Origin: Lutjanus erythropterus
Taxonomy: Eukaryota > Chordata > Actinopteri > Lutjaniformes > Lutjanidae
Assembly (NCBI GenBank): GCA_020091685.1
Contig: CM034594.1
Coordinates: forward strand, 40,029,594-40,093,593
DNA length: 64,000 nt
Reading direction: 5' to 3'
This document shows positions 23,661 through 36,107 of this stretch, piece after piece. Within the stretch, counting starts at the first letter, position 1, and each line of letters begins with the position of its first letter. Made by a program: the position numbers and the translations under genes. The notes beneath the pieces were generated by a model that worked only from the letters and a program-made list of their open reading frames with translations, was not told the origin of the DNA and ran no database searches.

Positions 23661-24537
23661 GCCACAATTTTTGACTGTAATATCTAAAGCCTGCTAGATT
23701 GTTTTAACGTTTTGTATCTTATTTTGTAAAATAATTTGTTTAATAATTCCCAAAGTGTCCCTTGACATTTAATAAAAGCTGCTAACCAACATGATGATGA
23801 AAAGACATTCTTCCATTCTGACAACACTCATATTCAGAAGAAAACCCTTGAATCTGTTTACACATATTTCAGTGATAAGATTTTTTAGAAATTGATTTAA
23901 AAGAACTGTATTCAGCTTTTCAACTCATTGTGACCTTCCCATCCGTGTCAATGTCTTCTATCTAACAACATCAGTCTGTCCCTTTAAAACCAAGTTCATT
24001 GGGCTTCACTCACTACGTCTTAAACAGAAATTGCTCAGTTTTTCAGTGTGGCTCTGATGAAGACACAGGAGTGTTGAAATGTTCATCTGTGTGCACAATT
24101 AAAGGCAGAAAATCGATTGGTGTGGTCAAGTCGCTTTTTTTTTCCCCCCCTTTGAACTTGGCTGTCCTTGAATTGAGAAGCACCTGATTCAGCTGCATAC
24201 TAAAAGATACTCAGAGTTTGCAAGAGTTTCCAAAAGCATATGAATATAAATTTCCAGCCCAGTTTTATGGCAGTTCATGAAATTGTTGTGAAATTTAGTC
24301 AATAGATTTGCCTACGTGGACATCAGTTGTTATTTTTATTTTTATTTTTTTGCTTGTGACACTCACCACGAATTTCAAAGCAGTAAGGAAAAATGAAATA
24401 TAAAGAGCCAAAAAGTCTGTGCAGGGAGGATGATAAACCACTGGACTTCCACACAGACTTTATAGAAGCAGGTGTCGTCACCTAAACCCTGATTATTTCT
24501 TGCGTGTAACAAAGGTAATTTTGTTGCCTAAACGTTA
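23661..24537. other. non-coding stretch, nothing specific
   Basis: No gene or clear repeat recognised. Confidence 0.4.
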
Positions 24538-24832
24538 CTAGATCTGCACCGATTAATCGATTAGTTGGGGATTAAATTAATCAGCAACTATTTCAATAAT
24601 GAATTGATCAGTTTGAATAATTTTTAAATGGAAAAAAAAATTGTTATTCCAGCTTCTCAATTGGAATATTTTGTAGTTTGATTTTCAAGACATTTAGGGA
24701 CGTCATCAGGGGCTTTAGGAAACACTGATTGACATTTTTCACCATTTTCTCACATTTCATTTATCCAAACAACCACTCGTTTACTTGAGAAGATAAATCA
24801 ACAATGAAAAATAATTGTTAGTTGCAGCCCTA
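24538..24832 (+). mobile_element. AT-rich element (GCTGCAACGATTAAT family)
   Basis: It begins CTAGATCTGCACCGATTAATC and ends TAATTGTTAGTTGCAGCCCT. The internal GACGTCATCAGGGGCTTTAG and AACACTGATTGACATTTTTC match the copy at 45055-45386. Confidence 0.85.
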
Positions 24833-25605
24833 AACCTAACCAAACTGAAGCATCACCTCAAATGTTTCTCAGGAAGCTTTATTTTGAAAGTGTAACAGGG
24901 TGCCACGTATTTATATTTGCTAACTTGACCATGAGTTTGTGTCCATTTACACAAATCTAATTGATTAAAATGTGACTATTTCACAAACTTGGATGAGCCT
25001 GTGTTGAAAATTGATGTATTCAAATTTAATTTGCCCATCGTGTTAGATGTTACATCCCAGATAATGCAGACAGGTTTTATACTCCTCAACTGTAATGGAT
25101 GATTTTTCTGACACTCAGTGTAACATGTAACTTTTTTTTTTGACACAAATAACCCTTGCTCCAAGCTCTTTGATGAGAATTCTTAGTGGACATGATATGA
25201 AATAAGTAACTTGTTCTTTGGCAAAGTTTCTTTAAATACCAATCACTGCATACATGCTTAAGATATAAAACCTGAAAAACGTAAGGCTTTAGAAATGATC
25301 TTCTGTGGCTTGATACCTCATCAGGTCAGCTTTTGAGACTTTCTGTTATGAGAAAATGGAATAAATGGTTACCTCCATAGATGGAGTGTATCCACACTAT
25401 ATAACAAGTCATAGTTCAATGCTGCTGTCAGTGTTATAATTATTTTTACGTCCCTTTTTGTGCTCTTTTTTCCTGAAAGGCCACTGTAGGAGGAAGAGGT
25501 CACATTTAAAATGGAACTACCAGGTTTATGCTGTGGAAGCCTTGATCTCTTGTTTTGAGCACTGAACCATCAGTGAGCTCAGTGTTTAACTCCCCGTGCA
25601 GTGTT
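24833..25605. other. non-coding stretch, nothing specific
   Basis: No gene or clear repeat recognised. Confidence 0.4.
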
Positions 25606-25609
25606 GCAA

Positions 25610-26620
25610 AAAAATCACAATTTTTCGCCTCCAACCCTCCTCAAGCCCCGCAGCTCCTTTGATCATCATAATAATCAAAGACATTGTAATTTACAAGCAT
25701 CTTTGTCATATTTTCTACATGCTATAAAAAGACCTCCTCGAGGCTGGAGCCGTTGATGCTACCTGACAGGCACAGCCAAGCACCAAATAATGACTGCTGA
25801 GGGTTCGGCTCGGGAGGAGCTTTTATTTTCATAGCACATTTACTACTTCCTTTGAGAATTAAAGCAATCTTCAAACATTATAATCCCATTAGGAGCACAG
25901 ATTAATGTTTAACAATATAATCACATGTATCTATGCACAAAAATGTCATTGACTCCACACATGCCCCATTAAATATTTTAGATTGTATTATAACAATTAG
26001 TACTTATTGTTCTTATCAGGAGCGCTGCTTCAAAAAGTGTTATCGGAGCTTCTTTCCGGCTCTCTGCTCTGCACAGCAGGCTTTGATTTTGCTCCTTTGC
26101 TTTCACAGAGCTTATCTGCAACTGGCACAAAGTGAGCCATTGCTTCAACGCCGTCCAATCAGCTGCAAACACACGCTCTCCACTTCCTGGTCTTTATCGA
26201 CCCGTGACATCTGATTGGACTGAGAGGAGCACGAATGCCCCCTTCCTCTCGTCCACACTTTGTCGTCCCTTTTCTGAAATGGCCGACACATTTTAGGTTT
26301 GTTATTCGTACCTTGTGTGTTTTATTTTGTAGTATCTTCACATTTTCTGACTGGCAGAGCAAATAAGATGAAACTGAAATGATTCGCCCCGGGGGGATGG
26401 GGTCATTATGGCAGCAAAATAAAAAAAAAAAAAGAAAATAAAGAACACGCAGGAGTATGTGAAGTTAATTGAAATCATTAAAAAAATCAGAGAAATAGGG
26501 CCAATATTATTGTGAGGATGTGTCTCTCAGGCAGACGGGCAGACAGGACAGACAGTAGACAGCGGCGGTAATGGCACTCGGCTTTCAGCGGCGGCACCAG
26601 CTGTGCCCGATCCAAATGGG
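25610..26620. promoter_or_regulatory. candidate conserved non-coding block
   Basis: Non-repetitive sequence dense in AT-core transcription-factor-type words: TTGATCATCATAATAATC near 25657, AGACATTGTAATTTACAAGC near 25679, CAGATTAATGTTTAAC near 25898 and TTATAACAATTAGTACTT near 25988. It is free of the transposon families seen on either side. It could be an enhancer of the miRNA host or of a neighbouring developmental gene. The evidence is texture only. Confidence 0.3.
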
Positions 26621-26639
26621 CACCGACAGCGATTCAGGC

Positions 26640-26860
26640 CGAGCAGGGCCAGAGGGGGACACAAACGCGGCGGGGGGAGGGGGGAGGGGTGGGGAGGAGA
26701 GTGTTGGAGGCGTCGGAGGGGTTGGGTGGCGGGGCGGGCACAGAGATGGAGAGAGGAGGAAGAAAGGCGAGGAAGGCAAAAGGGATTGTGAGGAGAGGGG
26801 GCAGGGAGGAGGAGAGGAGAGAGCGTTTGGTACGATGAAGGAAACAAAAGGACAGTAAGA
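26640..26860 (+). other. G-rich, CpG-containing tract with G-quadruplex potential
   Basis: G-runs at 26672-26694 (GGGGGGAGGGGGGAGGGG followed by TGGGG) could form a G-quadruplex. The next 150 bases are purine-rich. Overlapping open frames on both strands are low-complexity. A small promoter is possible, but no donor or coding start supports one. Confidence 0.55.
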
Positions 26861-27414
26861 AAGGCAAACAAAAGGCTGGGCGGCAGGGTTTGACCAATGA
26901 ATCTGTTTGTTGATATGTGAGGCCAATAATGACTTTGCGGTAAACACATATGTCACGAAATCGTCATCCACCTTCAGCATGAGTGATCTGATGCAGATTG
27001 CTTGTGTTACATTTTATCTGATTGTAAAAGAAAATTTTGCATTCTGTCTTTAAGTAAAAAGAGTGCCAAGTGCCCGAATTGGCTGGATGTTGGTAACAGA
27101 AGCATGCTTTACTACAAAAAAACCTTTTTTTTCATTTAATGGAAGAAGCCACCATCCTCCAGTGTTAAATGTTTAAACGCCCATGCCTGATAATTTGCAT
27201 CCAGTGCCACTGCAGAGGTAATGTGAACGTTATGTAGCAATCCGAAGAGCAAGGGTGTGGAGGTCGAACTGCTGGATAAACGTGCAGTGCGACTCATTCG
27301 CAGGAGAAAGGACTTAGTGTTCTTTCACAGACCTTAACCAAATGTTTTAGTTGCTGAACTCTAGCCACACTAACTATTGCATGTCTTCCACAAGCAGATT
27401 ATGTACACAGTAAG
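26861..27414. other. non-coding stretch, nothing specific
   Basis: No gene or clear repeat recognised. Confidence 0.4.
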
Positions 27415-28440
27415 TCGAGCCAGTTTTATTTATATAGTGCTGAAACGTAATAGGAGTTATCTCAGGGCATTTTTCATATAGTCTGTTATATACAGAGATT
27501 CAACAATTGCCACCATGAGCAAGCACTTAACCAGAGTGGTGAGGAAAAACTCAAGCAGAGGGTATGCAGCTATCTGCCTTGGGCAGTCCAGCAGGTACAA
27601 TATGATTAATGTCGGACAGATCATAGTTATGGCAAATGTGATCATGAGGCCATGGTTGCAACAATGAAAGATTAACAATAATTGCAGGTCTTATAGGTCT
27701 TGCAATCTCTCGCTCTGTACCAAGACCCAGCAGTTCCCACAATGAGCAAGCACTTAGGCCAACAGTGCCTAGGAAAAACTCCCCTTTATTAGGCAGAAAC
27801 CGCAAGCAGACCTGGGCCCTAAGGTAAACAGCCATCTGCCTAGACCGGTTGGTCAACCATGATATGGTTGATGGTAGTGACAGATCATAATTGGCCAATG
27901 TCATCTTGAGACTACGGTTTCAATTAATGAAAACATCAACAATAACTACAGGACTTGCAGGTATTCTGGTCTCCTGCATGGAAGTCCAACTTGTTAGGCA
28001 CTGCATCCAAAAGACCCTTACATTCTGCCTCCCTACATATATCATATATGCCACACAAATATGCCCTAAAATCTGCCAAAAAAAACCAAAACAACCATTG
28101 ATGGATTCAGCCCATCATCGATTGGCGATATATTCATCCAATCGCCCAACCCTACTCTTTATGATAATATTTACAGAGAGCCAACAGTTCCCATCATGAG
28201 CAAGCACTTGGCTACACTGGTAAGGAAAAACTCCCTTTCAACAGGCAGGCCAGGTCTGGCAGAAACCTCAAGCAGAACTAGCAACTACAACATGATTAAG
28301 GTTTAGGGACAGACCTTAATTGTGGCGAAAAACATTTTTAAAGTGTGATTGTAAGGTCATGGCTACAAACAATGAAAAGATCAACACTAAGTGCAGATCT
28401 GCAGGTCTTGTTGGTCTTGGGAACTGCAAATAGGGAACAC
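27415..28440. mobile_element. dispersed element with three internal related segments
   Basis: It starts with TTTTATTTATATAGTGCTG. Three related segments contain CACAATGAGCAAGCACTT-like and GGAAAAACTCCC-like words at about 27507, 27741 and 28193. A further GCGATATATTCATCCAATCG motif near 28124 suggests another insertion. The family resembles a common fish repeat with GGAAAAACTCCCCTTT; its class is unknown to me. Confidence 0.6.
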
Positions 28441-29599
28441 AGCTTCACACTGAATGCATTGGATCTAACCTTTGGCATATGGTGTAGATTGTGAGTTATG
28501 GAATCCTCCATTGTGCCTAGGGAAACTGGAATGCTTTTTCCACCTGGCTGAGAATAGTCTTCTGAAAAACAAGCAGCATGAAGCATGTAAATGGCAAATG
28601 CAGTCATTTTTTTGGCCATGAAACTGGTGAACTTCTAAGACACTAAATATATAGTCTGTGTGGGTGGGAGGGAGGTGGACGTTCCCTTGTAATCACATCT
28701 CAATAAAACAAAACTCATTCCTTATTAGTTGTGTCTTGGATCAGACTTTATCTACCAGGGGTACTGATTCATTCCAGCTTCTATCTGTACTTCCCATCAT
28801 GTCTGCCTGTAGCTCCGAATTCAATCCTCTTAGCTTTGTCTTTTCCCAGCACAACAGAAAGATTCCCAAGACCGGAGCCAAACGAGATCACAGATAAACG
28901 TTAAAACCCTTATGAGGAAAACACTGTCAGAGGGGAGACTACCATTCCAAGCCAATAGAGGCTGATTAGCAGCCTTCGCAGAGGGCCACTTTTCTTTCTT
29001 ATGAGTCAACTGCCAAAGAATAAATTAGTGACCATGCAATAAATTAGTGACCATGCAGTACAGGAATGTTAAGGAGCTTGGCATCCCAGTGAAGATTAGG
29101 AAAACAATTGATAAGTTCATTCTGTGGTGGTTCTCAGCAGGTGCTCGTCTGCTTTTATGACTTACTTCTGTGATCCTCCTTTAATAGATATTTGAGTGAT
29201 CTTTTCCTAGCAGTAGTAGAATCCTGACAGTACTCATGTTTTGAGATTGACTTTACTGGTTTGCTCTTGAGTTGCTCTCTTCACCTCCAGGGTTCTTGAC
29301 AGGCTTGCATCATTAAATACATTCAACCTTCAACATTCAATGCATTCCAGAAGTTAAATGTGGTGACGTTGTGGAATGTGATAATTGCATTTTTTGAGGA
29401 AGCCACATCACCTTAACCTACATCGTCTACTTCCAAAAATGATTTGTTACTGCTCATTTCACAGAATAACCCTCAAATGTTTTGTGGCTGTGTCACGTTC
29501 AGGTCTATTGAGGCATCAGTGCTGGGACTTTTGTTAAATGTCAGTGCAATTGACAAATAAATGAGATGATGGAATGCATGCCACTTATTCATGAGAACT
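28441..29599. other. non-coding stretch
   Basis: A short direct duplication (AATAAATTAGTGACCATGCA) occurs at about 29019-29057. No gene recognised. Confidence 0.4.
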
Positions 29600-30335
29600 C
29601 AGACAAAACCGTACTTTGAGGAGGTTTTGATTTTTGCTCTTCAGTTCAAAAGATCAAACTCTTGGATATTAAACCTTGTAACGGGCCAACCTGCTAGTGA
29701 TTAAATTTTTTTACATTGTATAAATGTCAAGAGTTGTCATCTTACAGAGTTGACAGTGTTACTTTTTTCATTTCCCTGCATAGTCAGAGTGAGCAGCCAT
29801 TTTTTTTAAGTTCTTAATGCTAATCAGAATACTAATTTTTAAACCACAAATCTTATGTAGCTTTGACTTTTTTAGTTGACTTGTTATGGTTGAGACACAA
29901 GTAATAGCAATATTATTTAAAAAATAGAAAGTGCTTGAGCAGTATTCCCACCTTTTTTAAACCAGGAAGTGAGACAGGGCTCCTGAGGGTATAGCTAACC
30001 CTTTTTATGCCTGACAAATAAAAATAAAAAAAAAGAAATCTGATGGAGTTGACAGAAATTTGACAATTTAAAACAGACAATTTAAAACAAAGTAGGTACT
30101 TTTAAATGCTTTGATTGAAGTTGTGTATTCTTGTCTGGGACAAGGGTGTCTCTTTGCAAGTTTAGGATTGAAAAAAGTTAAAGCAGACCAAAACGTGAAA
30201 TAAATTACATATATTTAATATCTATAAATGCTTAAAGTTTCACCCAAAAATTGGAATCAGAGTGTTGATATTAATATTAAGAGGTTTTTTTTGGGTAAGA
30301 CGTGATTAGTCCCAATTCTCAAGAATGGGTCTTAA
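29600..30335 (-). mobile_element. dispersed element, copy 2 of an inverted pair
   Basis: The reverse complement matches 3480-4340. Shared words (as on +) include AACCAGGAAGTGAGACAGGG near 29961, TAGCTAACCCTTTTTATGCC near 29992, TATTCTTGTCTGGGACAAGG near 30126 and CCCAATTCTCAAGAATGGG near 30312. Confidence 0.65.
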
Positions 30336-30659
30336 AAGCTAATGATTACGACTGATGTTTTCGGTCGCACAAAAAGATTCAAAATAAAACTGTTGCAGCT
30401 GTGTCGGAAATATCTTGAAGTAATGTCTACGGTTGACCAATTATACATAATAAAAATGAGGATATAAGCGATTTAGGGGGAATGAGCAAAATGAACAAGC
30501 AAACAGGATCCAGATGCAGAAATACATTGCCATATCCTATTTTGTAATTATCAGAATTAGAGACTTAGGTCTTGTGCCCTTGATAAATGAGATCTGGCAC
30601 TGCACTGTTGGTCTACTTGGGGGTCTGTGACATGAAGATTTTTGAGACTCAAATCTAAG
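30336..30659. other. non-coding stretch, nothing specific
   Basis: No signal recognised. Confidence 0.4.
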
Positions 30660-30799
30660 ACTTCAAAAAACAACTAAGGCACAGTTTTGCTCCGCTTGCC
30701 AGTGTGAGAGGGACAACCGGTATTGGTCGGTTGCGGTGCCGCCATTTTATGTCAAATGGACTCTGGGGAAGATTAGGAGATACTTTTGTCAGACAGGCC

Positions 30800-31140
30800 G
30801 TGGCTGAATAGAGAGAAATAAAGGGGAAATTTAGAGAGTTTGAGAAAGAAAGAGGCAGAGCAAATGAAACTGGACGATGAAGAGCCATGGGGAGACCGAG
30901 TGAAAGAAAAGGGGCTGAAGAGGGAGGGAGAGGTAAGCGATAGAGAGAAGGCCAAATGTGTCTGGGAAAGTTTTGGAGCTGAGGTGCATTGTGGGAGAGC
31001 AGACAGTGTGTCTGGGGGGTCTGAGGTGTGGATTAATGCCAGCGATTGGAGGAGGGCTGCCGCAGTTGTGCGTGAGCAGAATATCAGACGGAGGGAGAAG
31101 AGAGAGAAGAGAAGATGGAAAGGGTACAGACACTGAATTT
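30800..31140. repeat. purine-rich tract
   Basis: GA-rich on the + strand, with a donor-like GAG|GTAAGC at 30932-30933 but no convincing acceptor or open frame upstream. Open frames on both strands reflect the composition. Confidence 0.5.
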
Positions 31141-31838
31141 TGGAAAGGGGTGATATTCTCCACCTCAAGACACTAAAGACAAGCCGCTCACGCTGCATGA
31201 AAGAAAGTGCCAGTAAACTTCAACAAAAATGTAAAACAGCACACTTATAGAGTCCTCATTTGCATGGAGTTTAGTTTATAAGGAGCTGTTTAAATTAAGA
31301 GTTGGACGAGGATTAATCCTGGAGTCTTAAAGTGGGAGGACAAGGAGGATCATTCTATAATGTCTCAACCCATTTAAAGTAACATGTAGTCAGCCTGCAG
31401 AGAGCTGCTACAGTCAAGAGCAAGGAATCATGGTTACAGTCCAAGAGACTCAAACTCAAGTCTGTGTTCATCGTGTGCATTTGAGGCAGAACCTATAATC
31501 CATGATCTATGAAATGGCACCATACAACTTTCATTTCTGTACGAGAAGCAATTTGAAGGGATTACAAGGACTGCAGCAAACACATCTCATGAACCCCGAC
31601 TCAGGCTAAAGGCTTGACACAGTAAAATTTCATTACAGCGAGATTATTGTGGATCGACTTTGAGTTTAAGGCATTTATTTGTTTTTTAGTCCCTGGAGGA
31701 AACTTTACGCTAGTTACTTATCTGTGTGCTAGAGGTCGTACTGGAGTCAGCATGTGAAGGCTGTGAAGGATGGAAGAGAGATGATAAGAAAGAAGGCAGG
31801 TCACATAGGGCTTTGCTTTCTGTCCCTAATTCAGAGCC
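31141..31838. other. non-coding stretch, nothing specific
   Basis: No gene or clear repeat recognised. Confidence 0.4.
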
Positions 31839-31839
31839 C

Positions 31840-32870
31840 AGAACATGTCAATCAGTTGTTTTCCTGTTTTTCTGCTGTTTTTTTTGTTTGAGTGTTTTCA
31901 TTCGTACCTTGTTAGATCGGGACTTTCTGACTTGATCTGAACCAAAAATACTGGGGTGAAACTTCCCCGGACCAAACAGCTGAGCATTGGCACAATGGAA
32001 CTGAACCATGGTTCAATCGTTTCTAGCGTGAAAACATTTTTTGGGGATGATTCATGCTCTGACCAATTACAGTAAGTTCTGGCGGGCTTTTGTCAGAATC
32101 GGGAAAAGGACAAACAAACTGGGCCACGGTAACACATAGAGAGAGGGGGAGAACAAATGCTTAATAGACAATTAAAGGCTTTCTCACACCTTGAAGTCAC
32201 AACCAAAGTCCAAACCAAGGTTCATATTTTGTTACATTGCACACATCTGAATTGGTTAGCGAGTTTTTGTTTCGTTGTGTTCTTTTTCCTTTTTCCAGTT
32301 CTGACAAAAGCCCACCAGACTTTGCTATAATTGGTCTAAAAGTCTGAACCATCCACACTATATTGTAGAAACAAACTGAAATGTGGTTCAGTTTGATGCA
32401 GACACCTCTTTCAATCAGACAAAGGTTCATCTGTTTAGTTCAGACAATGGAGAGGAGAGGTTTCACAGCTGTAATATTGGTTCAGATCAACCTATAAAGT
32501 CTGAAAGTCTGGTTCAAACAAGATGCTTGAGAAAGGAACATGTCAATCGGTTGTTGGCCTGGTTTGGCACACCTATAATTGTGCTGGGGTTTTTTGTTGG
32601 ATAGGGTGCTCTACCAATGCATCTACCTCGTTAGGTCCGGACTTTCAGTCTTTCCAATTTGATCTGAACCAAAATTACAGGTGTTAGACCTCCCCCAGAC
32701 CATAATCCGGACCAAACTGATACTGGGTCTGGTGAAAAGAGGTGGTTTCAGTCTGTATCAAATTGACCCTTGGTTCAGTTTTTTTTTGGGGGGGATCAAA
32801 CTTCCAGTCCAAATAAAGGAAGATCTGGCAGGCGACTGACAGAACCGAGAAAAGGAAAAACAACGTAACA
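31840..32870. repeat. direct repeat of a GGTTCAG/GGACCAAA-rich segment, period about 690 bp
   Basis: Segment 31840-32115 (GAACATGTCAATCAGTTGTT ... GATCTGAACCAAAAATACTG ... CGGGAAAAGGACAAAC) recurs at 32535-32868 (GGAACATGTCAATCGGTTGT ... GATCTGAACCAAAATTACAG ... CGAGAAAAGGAAAAAC). The spacer has inverted versions of the same words (AGTCTGAACCATCCACAC), so the region can also fold. It is probably a non-autonomous transposon partly duplicated. Confidence 0.65.
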
Positions 32871-32925
32871 AAACTAAATGCGCTGTGGTAGCACGTCGAA
32901 AGAAGATGAGACTAAATGTTCAATC

Positions 32926-33916
32926 TAGAGATGCACCAATTGACCGGCCAGCAACCAGAACGGGCAAGTTTTCAGAAACGTTGGCAGTGGCAATGGTGGC
33001 TTATAGTTGGAAATGCTTTTTGGGCTGGTTGGGAATTTTTTACTGCAATACCACAAGTGGCCACTGGAAAAAAAAACTGGCAGCAAGGCTGAGCAGCAAT
33101 ATGTCTATCAGGTGAACATATAAACTTTTCAGCGTTTCAGCGTCACACATTCGATTCTGTGCCCGTCATTGTCACACGTGTCTGCACAATGGTCACATCA
33201 TGCGCGCAGCAGACAAACTGACCGTGATATCAACACAGCACTGATGACAGCTACACACTCAGACACATGCTTGCTTGAAGTTGGTGTTAGCAACAGATTT
33301 CAAGAAGGATAGGATAAAGAGAAGACAGACAGTCTACAACGAGACAGAGCAGCTGATAATGTCGCAAAACAGCCATAAACTTTGTAGCTCTTCAGACTAA
33401 TGTTAGCCAGCAGCAGACTGCTGTTCACAGAGGGACAGTTAAAATCTCACCACCTGTTCTGGATGAAGAATAAACAACAGGGATGTCGATGTGTCTCCTC
33501 AAACATTTTCTCATCCAGACTCATTTAACTTCTGCATCTGTTTTTCTCATGGCTAAGTTTTACTGCAGCAAACTGTTGCACAGCGTCCGTCTCCACTTTG
33601 TTTACATCTGCTTCCACAGGAGATCACGTGAAATCGCGTCCTGCGAAATCACGTTCAGCTGATTCATAATCTTAATGTAAAACTATAATAAGCCCTGGCT
33701 GTAACCCAGAGGACTTTGGAGAAAATTTAAATAGTATTTAATGAATATTTAATAGTCAGTGTCTTATTATGAACATGTAATTTAATTTTTACAAGAAAAG
33801 TTGCAAAAATGTTTGTGAATGCTGTCAATTACAGTTTCTTAGAAAGACTGAAAATCAGAATCGGCCGAAATCGGAAACCGGGATCAGCTAAGAAAATTGC
33901 TATCAGTGCATCTCTA
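32926..33916. mobile_element. hAT-like non-autonomous element with 8-bp target duplication
   Basis: Left end TAGAGATGCACCAATTGACC, right end GTGCATCTCTA; the termini are inverted repeats. The flanks GTTCAATC (32918-32925) and GTTCAGTC (33917-33924) form an 8-bp target duplication with one mismatch, the hallmark of hAT transposition. No transposase frame is seen. Its left part (32977-33123) contains a segment that also occurs inverted at 34305-34463. Confidence 0.75.
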
Positions 33917-34304
33917 GTTCAGTCAACATCTAGTCCAGCGAACAGTCAGTAGGAAAAAAAATCTGATATATTTCAATAATTTTTCAAGAGAATAAGAGAG
34001 TTTTGTTGAAATACAACACGCTAATGTCAGACGCATGCCCGTCTACAAACCAGTCCATTGCAAGTATAGAAAGAGGCAGCTCACACAGATGATGACAGGA
34101 TGCAGATATGTCATGTGTAGCTCTTTAGTGCACTCACATAATTGCAATGTGGGGGGAAAAAAAGACATTGGTTTGGACTTTAAGGCCTAAAAAGGCTCTT
34201 CGAGATTTTTATGGTGGCCCAAAAATGAGGCAACAGTTTGCAAACTTTTTAACGAAAGGTTTTTGCAGTTTGTGACCACTCACCCCCCGTGGAAACAACA
34301 GAGA

Positions 34305-34463
34305 GGTTTGTATGTTCACCCGTTGTATGTTAGACGTATTGCTGCCCAGCCTTGCTGCCAGTTTTTTTTCCAGTGGCCACTTGTGGTATTGCAGTGAAAA
34401 ATTCCCAACCAGCCCAGAAAGCACTTCCAACCATAAGCCACTATTGCCACTGCCAACGTTTCA
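34305..34463 (-). repeat. inverted copy of the 32977-33123 segment
   Basis: The reverse complement shares AACGTTGGCAGTGGCAAT, GGGCTGGTTGGGAATTTTT, AATACCACAAGTGGCCACTG and AAACTGGCAGCAAGGCTG with 32977-33123, by eye about 90% identical. The arms lie about 1.2 kb apart. Confidence 0.8.
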
Positions 34464-35490
34464 TAAATCAACAGACAGCAACAAACGATGCAAGAATTAC
34501 TGATAACAAATAATCATTCATCCACCAAGCTATGTAGCTCTTCAGCAATATTTAGCAGAATGGATGCCAATAAACAGACACGGGAACACAGAGACACAGT
34601 GGAAAGTTTAAAACGAGGGGCAATTATTAAAATTTATCTGGATATTTCTATTAATTGAAATAGTGGTCAATTAAGTTAGTGCTACTCTCTGCAAGTACAA
34701 GGCTGTTTGACTGTGGACAGGTGTGTTTTATTTACGTGTTGTCTGAAACAAAGACATTACTTCTACATTCTTTGTCGTTGTAATATGGCTGCCAGTAAGA
34801 TTGTAAGAATGACTCACATTCATCATTGGATCATTGGTGTAGTTTGTCTGCTTTGGATGCAGATAAAAAGCTGGTGGACTGGGCGGCAGCGACGAGAGGT
34901 AGTAGGTTATTTCTCCAGCGAGACGACAGGACACAGCGGGTTCCCCGGCTGCTCGCATATAAATCCCTGTAGGCTCTCTATGTTTCTTTCGCCTCCATGT
35001 TTGTGTGTCTTTTTGTGCATTTGTTCAATGACAGCGTACTTCTGACCATTCTCATCCTGGCAGATGATCACACACAGTCTGGTTAACGGCCCTGGCTCGG
35101 CTTCTTGACTTTTTCAGGTTTTCAGTTTCTCTTTCATTCATTTCAGCGCGTCTTCTTTCCTTTTCATTTTCATCCTCCATCTCCTCAGCCTCTCATGCAC
35201 GCTTATCAAAATTCACAACAAAATCCCACAATCTGAAACAATTAGTTTGGTGCAGTGATGCTGTGGTGATGCACAGTAATGTGGTGTGTACAGGTGTGTG
35301 TGTTTCTAAGGTATTTTACAACAGGTTCAAACACAGCTCAGCCAATCATAATCAAGGCCTAGAAATATCAATTTTATTATCATAACTGGACTTTATTGAT
35401 GACACATAGATGGTGGAGGAGCCGCCCTAACCCTATCTTACCTGCTCTTACCTAACCTAACCTTGTCTTATGTGTAAAGTCTACTATCAA
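34464..35490. other. non-coding stretch, nothing specific
   Basis: It contains a CCTAACCCTATC/CTAACCTAACC patch near 35427-35463. No gene recognised. Confidence 0.4.
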
Positions 35491-36107
35491 CTTTAAAGGG
35501 ACAGCTCACCCCAAAATCAAAATTACATATTTTTCTCCTGGTCTGTGCTGCTATTGATCCATCTAGATCTTTTGGTTTGAGTTGCAGAGTTTTGGAGATA
35601 TCAGCTGTAAAGATGTCTGCCTTCTCTCATTTAAACAAACATTTTAACAAATTCAAAACCAATATCTCTTCCCAGAAATAATGACCTGGTTATTCAACAT
35701 AATCCACAGACCTTGTTGTGAGCAATCTCATGTAGGAACTACTTTCTCTCTAGTAGAAAAGAAAGTAGTTCTGGTAGATTGTAAAGTAGTTCCAGTAGAA
35801 TCTGCTGCAGAAATAAAGTAGTTCCTACATGAAACTGCTCACAACAACGTCTGTGGATTATCTTGAGTAACAAGTCATGATTTCTGTGACGAAACATGCC
35901 GTGGAATTTTTCAAATGTATTTTCTTTTTGGCGCTTTGACCACCACAAGCTGAGTGCCATTTAGTCCCATTACATCAGAGAGAAAGCAGGCATCTCTATC
36001 AGCTGATATATCCAAAACTCTGCAACTCACACAATGCAGATGGATAAACAGCCCTAGAGACCAGGGGAAATGTGTATTTTTGATTTGGGGTAAATTGTCC
36101 CTTTAAG
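35491..36107. mobile_element. complete palindromic (fold-back) element
   Basis: About 617 bp whose two halves are inverted copies: CTTTAAAGGGACAGCTCACC at the left and GGTAAATTGTCCCTTTAAG at the right. Inside, GGAGATATCAGCTGTAAAGA on the left is mirrored by TCTATCAGCTGATATATCC on the right. The centre is a GAAAGTAGTT palindrome. The + strand RNA could form a hairpin of nearly the whole length. A truncated relative is at 5876-6240. Confidence 0.85.

Noticed and set aside
26527-26980. Proline/serine-rich open frames on the minus strand, up to 140 codons
   Set aside because: They are complements of a G-rich, purine-rich tract; frames are open on both strands and show no motif.
30840-31136. Charged open frame with a GTAAGC donor at 30932
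   Set aside because: The frame is purine-rich low complexity, the open frame runs through the donor, and no acceptor is visible.
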